In this document: piece by piece, positions 14,775 to 21,893 of the stretch | Layout of the letters: every line of letters starts with the position of its first letter | Numbering within the stretch: the stretch's first letter is position 1 | Source of the DNA: RGIG9041 sp045593905 | GTDB lineage: Bacteria; Bacillota; Clostridia; Oscillospirales; QAKW01 | NCBI GenBank assembly: GCA_045593905.1 | Contig: JAZNXL010000069.1 | Span: 13,850-77,849, forward strand | Reading direction: 5' to 3' | DNA: 64,000 nucleotides | The notes under the pieces: model-generated | Told to the model about the DNA's origin: nothing | The model's database searches: none | Seen by the model: the letters and a program-made list of their open reading frames with translations, nothing else | Position numbers and translations under genes: made by a program

Positions 14775-16385
14775 ATGTCACAAAAAGCAAAAAAGAATTT
14801 TTTAGGCGGTGCGGCTATTCTTACAGTCGCACTCGCGCTTGTTAAGGTTATAGGGTTTATTTATAAAATCCCGCTCACATCAATTCTTGAGGGCGACGGC
14901 TTTGGCTACTATAACGACGCCTATCAGGTGTATTCGCTTTTGTTTGTAATTTCAACAGGCGGTATCCCCGTTGCTATCGCAAAAATGATAAGTGAGTCAA
15001 ACGCGGTAGGCAGAATAAACGAGCCTAAAAAGATTTTGTCGATTGCGCTCAAGGCGTTTTCGGTAATAGGTATTTTTGGCACACTTGTTTTAATACTCGG
15101 CGCTAAATGGTTTGCCGAGGCGGTTGTTAAAACTCCGCAGTCGGCAATATCAATTATCGCGGTAGCACCCGCTATATTTTTTGTATCTCTCGGCGCCGCC
15201 TTTAAAGGTTATTTTCAGGGCTACAAAAATATGGCGCCAACCGCGGTGTTCCAAATTATTGAGGCACTTACAAAGCTGCTCGGCTTTGTGGTTGTGTTTG
15301 TACTTATGGCTGTGGGCTACTCGGACAGGCCCGACGTACTCGCCTGCGGTGCTATACTCGGTGTAACGCTCGGCTCGTTTACATCAACGGTGTATATGTT
15401 TATCCGCTTTTATTTTGGCAAAGAAGAAATTGACGTAACGGTTGAAAACCCTATCGAAAACCGCTCTAACGGCGTGCTTTTTCGAGCGATGGTTAAAATT
15501 GCGGTGCCTGTTACAATAAGCGCGTCGGTTATGAGCATAACCTCGCTGCTTGATATGATTTTTGTTAAAAACTCGCTTATTGCATCGGGGCTTTCAGCCG
15601 CTAATGCCAACTTTGTTTACGGCTCATACTCCGGCTGCTGTTACTCGCTTTTTAACCTGCCGCCTACCATTACACAAACAATCGGTATTTCGGTACTCCC
15701 CTTTATTTCGGCGCTCTTTTCACAAGGCAAAATTAAAGAGTCACACAAAAATATGGACTCGTCAATGCGTATGGTGTCAATAATCGCGGCGCCCTGTGCT
15801 ATAGGGCTTTCGTTTTTTGCAAAACCCATTTTATCGCTTGTTTATTCGGGTATTCCAAAAGAGGTAGCAGTTGCCGCGCCCGCGTTTACAATACTCGCGC
15901 TGGGTATTTACCTTGTTGCAGTTGTTTACCCAACCAACCTGTTTTTACAGGCGTGCGGCAAAGCGTCAATACCTATGATTTCAATGTTTGTTGGCGCGGT
16001 GCTTAAAATTATTATTAATGTTGTACTCGTTTCAAACCCAAGCATAAGAATTAACGGCGCACCCTACGGCACACTCGCCTGCTACGGTTCTATACTTATA
16101 ATCAACCTTATAATGCTATATAAGCACCAAAAATACAGGCCCCAGCTTTTAAGCGTGTTTGTAAAACCGCTTACCGCCGCAGTTATTTCGGTAGGCGCTG
16201 CAAGGCTTGTTTACAACCTGCTCGGCGGCGGAAAGCTGTTAACACTTGCCGCAATCGGTGTTGCAGGCGTTATTTACTTTGTGCTTATACTACTGTTTAA
16301 AACACTTAACACCTTTGACGTTTTACTGCTGCCAAAGGGCGAAAAAATTGCAAACCTGTTAACAAGAAAAGGACTTATAAAATGA
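14775..16385 (+). CDS. SpoVB/MurJ-like polysaccharide flippase (MOP superfamily)
   Basis: Integral membrane protein of 536 residues with about 14 helices, of the PST/SpoVB branch of the MOP superfamily that flips lipid-linked oligosaccharides (lipid II or cortex precursors). Start at MSQKAKK after AAAGGAAA; the Met at 14745 lies inside the zinc-ribbon gene. N-terminal GGAAILTVALALVKVIGFIYKIPLTSILEGDGFGYYNDAYQVYSLLF and the ISTGGIPVAIAKM motif are typical. It overlaps mazG by 4 bases (ATGA). The order with mazG, hup and rqcP matches the yabM-yabN-(hup)-yabO cluster. SpoVB and MurJ cannot be told apart here. Confidence 0.9.
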   Translation: MSQKAKKNFLGGAAILTVALALVKVIGFIYKIPLTSILEGDGFGYYNDAYQVYSLLFVISTGGIPVAIAKMISESNAVGRINEPKKILSIALKAFSVIGIFGTLVLILGAKWFAEAVVKTPQSAISIIAVAPAIFFVSLGAAFKGYFQGYKNMAPTAVFQIIEALTKLLGFVVVFVLMAVGYSDRPDVLACGAILGVTLGSFTSTVYMFIRFYFGKEEIDVTVENPIENRSNGVLFRAMVKIAVPVTISASVMSITSLLDMIFVKNSLIASGLSAANANFVYGSYSGCCYSLFNLPPTITQTIGISVLPFISALFSQGKIKESHKNMDSSMRMVSIIAAPCAIGLSFFAKPILSLVYSGIPKEVAVAAPAFTILALGIYLVAVVYPTNLFLQACGKASIPMISMFVGAVLKIIINVVLVSNPSIRINGAPYGTLACYGSILIINLIMLYKHQKYRPQLLSVFVKPLTAAVISVGAARLVYNLLGGGKLLTLAAIGVAGVIYFVLILLFKTLNTFDVLLLPKGEKIANLLTRKGLIK

Positions 16386-17065
16386 GCAAAACCGAACTTT
16401 TAAATAAATCAAGCTATAATTTTGACGACCTTATAGAAATTACCGAAATTTTGCGTGCTCCCGGTGGCTGCCCGTGGGATATGGAGCAAACCCACCAGTC
16501 TATTCGCAAAGGCCTTATTGAAGAAACCTACGAGGTTATTGAAGGCATTGACAAAAACGATATGGATATTTTAAAAGAGGAGCTTGGCGACCTTATTTTA
16601 CAGGTGGTGTTCCACGCAAGCATTGCAAACTCTAATGGCAAGTTTAACATAAACGATGTTTGCGACGGCGTTTGCAAAAAGCTTATTTACAGGCACCCGC
16701 ACGTCTTCTCTACCACAGTTGCAAACACCTCTGAAGAGGTGCTTAAAAACTGGGAAGCTTTAAAGCAAAAAGAAAAAGGTCAAAAGAGCAAAAAAGAGGT
16801 TATGGAGTCGGTATCGAAGGCTTTACCATCGCTTATGCGCGCGCAAAAGCTTATTAAAAAATCGGGCGAGAGCGTTGACAACACAAAAGCAACCGTTAAC
16901 ATTGAAAGGTACTTAAACGATTTTAAAGAGTCGGGCGACTCTTCATATATTACCAAAATTGTTTTTGAGTGTTCACGGCTCGCGAACAGCTATAATATTG
17001 ACCTTGAACAGCAATTATTTGTGCAAAATGACGAATTTTGCGAACAAAGTTTAAATAAAAGATAG
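16382..17065 (+). CDS. mazG: MazG-type nucleoside triphosphate pyrophosphohydrolase
   Basis: Hydrolyses (d)NTPs to NMP and pyrophosphate, a house-cleaning activity. APGGCPWDMEQTHQSI begins the MazG domain; magnesium ligands are in EETYE (47-51) and EELGD (66-70). At 227 residues it has one clear catalytic domain and a helical C-terminal remainder, shorter than the two-domain E. coli enzyme but usual for Clostridia. Translationally coupled to the flippase (ATGA overlap). Confidence 0.93.
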   Translation: MSKTELLNKSSYNFDDLIEITEILRAPGGCPWDMEQTHQSIRKGLIEETYEVIEGIDKNDMDILKEELGDLILQVVFHASIANSNGKFNINDVCDGVCKKLIYRHPHVFSTTVANTSEEVLKNWEALKQKEKGQKSKKEVMESVSKALPSLMRAQKLIKKSGESVDNTKATVNIERYLNDFKESGDSSYITKIVFECSRLANSYNIDLEQQLFVQNDEFCEQSLNKR

Positions 17066-17093
17066 ATTTTGTTAGTTTTTTTACTAAAAACTA

Positions 17094-17122
17094 TTGCAAA
17101 ATGGTTTTTTATTTGCGATAAT
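17094..17122 (+). promoter_or_regulatory. Promoter of hup
   Basis: TTGCAA (17094-17099), 17-base spacer, GATAAT (17117-17122). A TATAAT at 17122-17127 is an alternative -10 with a 22-base spacer. Confidence 0.6.
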
Positions 17123-17176
17123 ATAATCATACAAATGTTCCTTTGTAGGAAAAACAAAAATTGGAGGAAAAATTAA

Positions 17177-17449
17177 ATGAACAAAGCAGAACTTATTGCA
17201 GCAGTTGCAGCATCAGCAGAGGTTTCACAAAAAGAAGCAGCCAAAGTTGTTGGCGCAGTTATGGACGAAATCAAAGAAGCTCTTAAAAAAGGCGACAAAG
17301 TTCAACTCGTTGGCTTCGGTTCTTTCGAAGTTAAAAACAAACCCGAAAGAAAAGGTAAAAACCCCAGAACCGGCGAAGAAATCACAATCAAAGCTTCAAA
17401 AGCTCCTGTATTCAAAGCTGGTAAAGCATTTAAAGAATACATCGGTTAA
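17177..17449 (+). CDS. hup: HU-type nucleoid DNA-binding protein
   Basis: Dimeric DNA-bending protein (90 residues) organising the nucleoid. MNKAELIAAVAASAEVSQKEAAKVVGAVMDEI forms the helical core; GFGSFEVKNKPERKGKNPRTGEEITI is the beta-arm with the conserved Arg-Asn-Pro tip that intercalates into DNA. Strong GGAGG site, own promoter and terminator, and highly biased codons: an abundant protein. Confidence 0.98.
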   Translation: MNKAELIAAVAASAEVSQKEAAKVVGAVMDEIKEALKKGDKVQLVGFGSFEVKNKPERKGKNPRTGEEITIKASKAPVFKAGKAFKEYIG

Positions 17450-17459
17450 TAAAACAAAA

Positions 17460-17492
17460 ACACTGCAGGTTTTAAAACCTGCAGTATTTTTT
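17460..17492 (+). terminator. hup intrinsic terminator
   Basis: ACTGCAGG/CCTGCAGT stem around TTTTAAAA followed by a T tract. It lies 12 bases before the rqcP start, so rqcP depends on read-through or its own signal. Confidence 0.88.
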
Positions 17493-17504
17493 ATAGGTGA
17501 ATAT

Positions 17505-17747
17505 ATGAGAATTGATAAATACTTAAAAGTATCACGACTTATAAAAAGGCGCACCGTTGCGCAGGAGGCTTGCGACGGCGGCAGAGTAAGTGTTGGCGGC
17601 AAGGTTGTAAAGCCTTCGTACGACGTTAAAGAGGGCGATATTATTGAGCTTTCTTTCGGCGCTAAAAAAACAAAGGTAAAGGTTACAAAGGTATGCGACT
17701 TTATTAAGGCTAACGAAGCCGATACCATGTACGAACTGCTAAATTAG
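17505..17747 (+). CDS. rqcP: S4-domain ribosome-associated protein RqcP (YabO/Hsp15 homologue)
   Basis: RNA-binding protein of 80 residues. The S4 fold MRIDKYLKVSRLIKRRTVAQEACDGGRVSVGGKVVKPSYDVKEGD is complete. In Bacillus, RqcP assists RqcH in adding poly-alanine tails to chains stalled on free 50S subunits. Start at MRIDKYL after AGGTG; an ORF reading through from the hup region in another frame is spurious. Gene position downstream of mazG and hup matches yabO. The usual next genes yabP, yabQ and divIC are not here. Confidence 0.93.
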   Translation: MRIDKYLKVSRLIKRRTVAQEACDGGRVSVGGKVVKPSYDVKEGDIIELSFGAKKTKVKVTKVCDFIKANEADTMYELLN

Positions 17748-17884
17748 TAAGTAATAAGTAAAAAGTAATAGTGAAAAAGTAACGTGGGAACGCAACTTTG
17801 GTTGCGTTCCTTTTAATTAAAAAAACTCGGCTTTTAGCCGAGTTTTCTCCTTACCTATTCACTATTACCTATTACCTATTACTT
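17746..17884. repeat. GTAATAG element, copy 3
   Basis: About 139 bp. Ends AAGTAATAAGTAAAAAG and the complementary ATTACCTATTACTTT; internal hairpins GGAACGCAAC/GTTGCGTTCC and AAACTCGGC/GCCGAGTTT. Relative to copy 2, the A-T pair in the first stem becomes a G-C pair on both sides (CACAAC to CGCAAC, GTTGTG to GTTGCG). Lies between convergent rqcP and the glycosidase gene, starting on the rqcP stop. Confidence 0.85.
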
Positions 17885-17885
17885 T

Positions 17886-17914
17886 AAAAAAGCACCCTTT
17901 CGGGTGCTTTTTTT
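17886..17914 (-). terminator. Terminator of the NAGPA-type gene
   Basis: GCACCC-TTTC-GGGTGC hairpin with A and T tracts, overlapping the minus-strand stop codon at 17913. Confidence 0.82.
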
Positions 17915-18944
17915 ATTCTTCTACAATGAACGCGTTGGGTATAAACCTCATACCGTCGGCATCCGAGCCGGAGGGTCGGTTTACAATCTCGTCGTTATAC
18001 GACATAACAGTTGACGAGCCGCCGTCGAGGTTGGCTGCGTTATAGCATTTTTGCTCAATCATAATCTCTTGAAGCTGTTTCATATTAACACCCATTGAGT
18101 AACCGGGCTGTCTGCCATCAACAACAACAAACACAACGGTGCCGTCTTTACGCTGGCCAATAGCAGTACGGGGTGCCACACCCCAGCCGCCGTTGCCTTT
18201 GATTTTTGCAGGCTCGCCGTTAATAATTAAAAACGGAGTAAACTCAACCGCATCGCGAAGCTTAAGGTCTTTAAGCTCGTACGCTTTATAGTTACCAAGA
18301 ACGAGTACGTCGTCCTCGTTAAAGCCGATTATATTGTAATATTCTTCTTTGGGGTAGTTAAGTACGTCGCCGTCGCAAACGCAATAGCCCATAACAATAC
18401 CGCCGTTACCCCAGCCTGCCGCGTCACCAAAGCCGCCTGCGTTAATGCCCGCTATTGCTTTAGGATAGTTTTGCAAAAGATACGGCATTTTTTGACCCTT
18501 TACGCCAAAGTACTTTGAAATACCAAGCTTTACTTTTGACGGGTCAGATACCTCGAGCATCCACGCCTTGTAACCGTCTTTGCTAATTTCGGTAAGCTTT
18601 GTATACGCCTCTTCTTTTTGGTCTTTGTCGGTTTTTACAGCCTCGGTATCGGTTACCGATTCAAGCTCTTCAACCACGTTGCTTTCCATAACCGCTTTTA
18701 TAGTTTCTTCGCTATAAAATATACGTGATATGTACTTGTGGCTGATGGTAGTTTCGGTTGAGGTTATCATAAACACCCTGAAGGTGTCGATAGGACCGTA
18801 GAGCAGTGCAAGGCTGACAATACCGAGCGTAAGCCAGGTCGCAAGCATTGACAAAACAAACTTACCAAGCGGGTCTTTTACAAACTTTTTAAATACCCAT
18901 AAAAAGCCGTTTGTATTCTTTTTTGTGGTGCGGGGGTTGTTCAT
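17913..18944 (-). CDS. Membrane-anchored phosphodiester glycosidase (NAGPA domain)
   Basis: Extracytoplasmic enzyme (343 residues) with one N-terminal helix (about 28-52). Residues about 125-343 form the NAGPA fold (PF09992), which cleaves sugar-1-phosphodiesters such as cell-wall polymer linkages. Visible conserved elements: AGINAGGFGDAAGWGNGGIVMGY, GVAPRTAIGQRKDGTVVFVVVDGRQPGYS and NLDGGSSTVM. It lies 26 bases behind the TagO/WecA-like gene, suggesting work on teichoic-acid or exopolysaccharide glycans. The exact substrate is not readable. Confidence 0.88.
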   Translation of the reverse strand: MNNPRTTKKNTNGFLWVFKKFVKDPLGKFVLSMLATWLTLGIVSLALLYGPIDTFRVFMITSTETTISHKYISRIFYSEETIKAVMESNVVEELESVTDTEAVKTDKDQKEEAYTKLTEISKDGYKAWMLEVSDPSKVKLGISKYFGVKGQKMPYLLQNYPKAIAGINAGGFGDAAGWGNGGIVMGYCVCDGDVLNYPKEEYYNIIGFNEDDVLVLGNYKAYELKDLKLRDAVEFTPFLIINGEPAKIKGNGGWGVAPRTAIGQRKDGTVVFVVVDGRQPGYSMGVNMKQLQEIMIEQKCYNAANLDGGSSTVMSYNDEIVNRPSGSDADGMRFIPNAFIVEE

Positions 18945-18970
18945 TAAATCATATCACCTAAAATAATAAA

Positions 18971-20035
18971 TTAGTCTTCTTTAATTTGTTTGTGTACCTT
19001 GTGTTTGTATGCAATAATTGAAACAAGCATAATAACAATAAACACAATAAGCACAAGTATTGCGGCACGAATAAAGCCCTCACCTGCAATAAGCACGGCA
19101 GTAAGGCTTAAAACAGCAGCAACACCATACATTATAAGCACAGTCTTTTTTTGTGAAAAACCAAGGTCAATAAGCCTGTGGTGAAGGTGGGTTTTGTCGG
19201 CACTCATTGGCGATTTACCGCTGAGTATTCGTCTTATTGATACAAACACCATATCGAATATGGGAAGACCGAAAATTAAAAACGGAATTGCAAACGCAAT
19301 AATGGCATACGCCTTAAAAAGACCCATAATCGACATTACCGCAAGGGTGTAGCCAATAAACATTGAGCCGGTATCGCCCATAAACATTTTTGCAGGGTTA
19401 AAGTTATAAGGTACAAAGCCAAGGCAGGCGCCTGCAAGTGCCGCAGCCAAAATCGCAACCGCGGGCGACTGTAAAAGTATTACAATAATCATAACGCAGG
19501 TTGCCATAATTCCCGAAACGCCAACCGCAAGACCGTCAAGGCCGTCAATTAAGTTAACCGAGTTGAGTATTGCAAGCATCCAGAACACAGTCACAATATA
19601 CTGAGCCCATACGGGAAGTATAAAGCTTGCGCCGTTTGGGTCGAAAAAGTTGGGAATGTGAGTAATACGCACACCGCAGATGGTGGGAATTAGCGTTGCA
19701 ACTATTTGTATTAAAAACTTTTTCTTTGCAGCAAGCGCCAACACGTCGTCAAACATACCAAGCGCAATTATTACGATTGCACCAATAAGCATACCGCGGA
19801 TTTCACGCGTCATATACCCTGTATCAAAAATGATTGACGAGATATAAAAGCCGGCGAATATTGCGATACCGCCAAGACGCGGTATAGGTTTTTTGTGCAT
19901 ACGGCGTGTGTCTTTGGGAACGTCTATTGCGCCGATTTTATACGCTATTGTTTTTGCAACAGGTGTGCCAAGAAACGATACGATTAATGCAGTTATAAAA
20001 GCACACACTATAAGAACATAGTCAGTAAATTTCAT
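18971..20035 (-). CDS. Undecaprenyl-phosphate GlcNAc-1-phosphate transferase (TagO/WecA family)
   Basis: Polytopic enzyme (354 residues, about 11 helices) of the MraY/WecA superfamily that starts wall-teichoic-acid or related polymer synthesis on undecaprenyl phosphate. Motifs: DVPKDTRRMHKKPIPRLGG near the N terminus, GMFDDVLALAAKKKFL (Asp-Asp pair), NSVNLIDGLDGLAVG, MFMGDTGSMFIGYTLA and the basic loop DKTHLHHRL. The HxHH loop places it in the WecA/TagO rather than MraY branch. It sits between trpS and the NAGPA gene on the same strand with short gaps, so read-through from trpS is likely. Confidence 0.92.
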   Translation of the reverse strand: MKFTDYVLIVCAFITALIVSFLGTPVAKTIAYKIGAIDVPKDTRRMHKKPIPRLGGIAIFAGFYISSIIFDTGYMTREIRGMLIGAIVIIALGMFDDVLALAAKKKFLIQIVATLIPTICGVRITHIPNFFDPNGASFILPVWAQYIVTVFWMLAILNSVNLIDGLDGLAVGVSGIMATCVMIIVILLQSPAVAILAAALAGACLGFVPYNFNPAKMFMGDTGSMFIGYTLAVMSIMGLFKAYAIIAFAIPFLIFGLPIFDMVFVSIRRILSGKSPMSADKTHLHHRLIDLGFSQKKTVLIMYGVAAVLSLTAVLIAGEGFIRAAILVLIVFIVIMLVSIIAYKHKVHKQIKED

Positions 20036-20048
20036 AAGCTAAAATCCT

Positions 20049-21047
20049 TTATTTTTTTACAAAACCTATTTTTTTGTATACCTTTGAAAGCATTTTGTTT
20101 GAAAGATAGTTAGCAGTTTGGGCGCTCTGGGTATAAACCTTTTCAAGATACGCTTTATCTTTAATAAGTGCGTCGTATTTTTGTTTTAACGGCGCGAGTG
20201 CGTCGGCAACAGTTTCGCCTACTGCAAGCTTAAAGTCACCGTAGCCAAAGCCCTCAAACTCTTTTACTGCGTCATCAATTGAACAGCCCTTGATTGCACT
20301 GTATATTGATAAAAGGTTTGAAATGCCTGCTTTTTCGGGTGAGTAGCAAATTTTATTATCGCTGTCGGTAACAGCGCTTTTAAACTTTTTAATAATAACG
20401 TCGCGCTCGTCGATAATGCTGACGTACGATTTGGGGTTGGGGTCTGACTTGCTCATTTTTTTGTCAGGCTGTGTAAGTGACATTACACGCGCGCCAACCG
20501 ACGGGATATAGCCCTCGGGTACCTTGAACACGTCACCGTAAATGCCGTTAAAACGAATTGCAATGTCGCGGGCAAGCTCTAAATGCTGTTTTTGGTCAAC
20601 GCCCACAGGCACAAGGTCGGTATTATACAAAAGAATATCTGCCGCCATAAGTGTAGGGTAGGTAAAAAGACCTGCGTTAATATTATCTGCGTGCTGCGCC
20701 GACTTATCCTTAAACTGTGTCATACGCGAAAGCTCACCATACATTGTGTAGCAGTTAAGCACCCACGCAAGCTCGGCATGATGCGGTACGTGGCTTTGAA
20801 TAAACACAAGACTTTTTTCGGGGTCAACGCCTGCGGCAAGCACAATTGCAAGTGTTGAAAGTGTGCGCGCTCTTAAATCGGCAGGTGTGTTGCGCACGGT
20901 GATTGCGTGCATATCAACAACCGAGAATATGCCGTAGCCAAGCTCGGCGGTTTTTGGCCAGTTACGAACTGCGCCGATATAGTTACCAAGCGTGATTGTT
21001 CCGCTGGGTTGTATTCCACTAAATATTATTTTTTGATTTTGTTCCAT
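20049..21047 (-). CDS. trpS: Tryptophanyl-tRNA synthetase
   Basis: Class I synthetase (332 residues) charging tRNA-Trp. PSGTITLGNYIGA is the HIGH-type loop and KMSKSDPN the KMSKS loop; GVDQKQHLELARDIA is typical. I start at MEQNQKIIFSG, which aligns with the family N terminus; the frame extends 24 codons upstream over an AT-rich hydrophobic stretch without family support. Only a weak GGTG precedes the start. There is no T-box in the short leader. Confidence 0.96.
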   Translation of the reverse strand: MEQNQKIIFSGIQPSGTITLGNYIGAVRNWPKTAELGYGIFSVVDMHAITVRNTPADLRARTLSTLAIVLAAGVDPEKSLVFIQSHVPHHAELAWVLNCYTMYGELSRMTQFKDKSAQHADNINAGLFTYPTLMAADILLYNTDLVPVGVDQKQHLELARDIAIRFNGIYGDVFKVPEGYIPSVGARVMSLTQPDKKMSKSDPNPKSYVSIIDERDVIIKKFKSAVTDSDNKICYSPEKAGISNLLSIYSAIKGCSIDDAVKEFEGFGYGDFKLAVGETVADALAPLKQKYDALIKDKAYLEKVYTQSAQTANYLSNKMLSKVYKKIGFVKK

Positions 21048-21122
21048 AATAACACCATTGTACATAATAATATAAATTATCATAACATATTTAAAATAAT
21101 AAAACAACACTTTTTGCAAAAT

Positions 21123-21150
21123 AAAAAGCAGGAGAAATTCTCCTGCTTTT
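21123..21150 (-). terminator. Terminator behind the HAD phosphatase gene
   Basis: AAAAGCAGGAGAA/TTCTCCTGCTTTT, 13-bp stem with T tract on the minus strand. Confidence 0.88.
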
Positions 21151-21151
21151 A

Positions 21152-21754
21152 TTAAAGCTCAAAATTACAAAGGTCGGCTTTAAAGTTATTTGCCGTTGTA
21201 AAATGGTGAGTATTAAAACCGAGGCTTTTTGCCATCTCAATGTTTTTAAGTGTATCGTCAACAAAAAGGCAGTTTTCGGCTTTAAGGTTGTACTCATTTA
21301 AAACGTATTCAAAAATCTGTTTATCAGGCTTTGCCATTTTTAGCTTGTATGACACGACAAGTCCGTCAAAAAAGTCGAGCGCTCTGTTTGGCTCTGCCAC
21401 CGTTTGAAACACGCCCTCGGGGAAGTTTGACAAAAGATAGATTTTTTTACCGCGCTCTTTTAATTCCTTTACAACCTCATACATATCGGTATACGGGGTG
21501 CAGGCGCGGTGGATATTTGTTATAAACTGCAAAAGCGCCGTATGCATTGACGGGTCAAGCTCGGCTTTTAAAAGCGAGATAAGCTGCTCTTTTGTGTTAA
21601 TGCCTGCATCGTAAAGTCGCCAATGCTCAGTCATTACCGCGCTGTCAAACAGCTTTTTTGCACTATCCCTGTCGCCTGTGTACCTGGCGGCAAGGCTGAT
21701 GTAATCTATTTTTTCGAGCACATCGCCAAAATCAAAAATTATTGTATCAATCAT
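21152..21754 (-). CDS. HAD-family hydrolase, YihX-like
   Basis: Soluble phosphatase-fold protein (200 residues). Motif I is DFGDV, with Gly in place of the middle residue as in the YihX/epoxide-hydrolase-like subgroup; motif II LLSNF, motif III Lys in MAKPDKQIFE, and motif IV FVDDTLKN. These support a phosphosugar-type phosphatase, substrate unknown. Start at MIDTIIFDFGDV after AAAGG; the frame extends 17 codons upstream into low-support sequence. Terminator directly downstream. Confidence 0.88.
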   Translation of the reverse strand: MIDTIIFDFGDVLEKIDYISLAARYTGDRDSAKKLFDSAVMTEHWRLYDAGINTKEQLISLLKAELDPSMHTALLQFITNIHRACTPYTDMYEVVKELKERGKKIYLLSNFPEGVFQTVAEPNRALDFFDGLVVSYKLKMAKPDKQIFEYVLNEYNLKAENCLFVDDTLKNIEMAKSLGFNTHHFTTANNFKADLCNFEL

Positions 21755-21777
21755 ACTAAGCCTTTCGTAACGTGCAT

Positions 21778-21893
21778 CAGCACATTTCATGCATCCTAGA
21801 TGCATTTAATGAGTCAACAGCTCATTTCATGCCGTAGGCATTTCATTAAATTAAATGATGCCATGCATCATGAAATGACAACGCGTTGTCATT
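21778..21893. repeat. Hairpin array C
   Basis: Five dyads in a row: GCATC-cta-GATGC, ATGAG-tcaa-CAGCTCAT, GCC-gta-GGC, ATGATGC-cat-GCATCAT and ATGACAA-cgcg-TTGTCAT. They are joined by TTTCATT/AATGAAA and each has a different stem sequence. The last unit contains the TGA stop of the stnC-like gene. Confidence 0.8.

Noticed and set aside
21048..21120. T-box leader of trpS
   Set aside because: Leader is too short and AT-rich, with no conserved T-box core or antiterminator.
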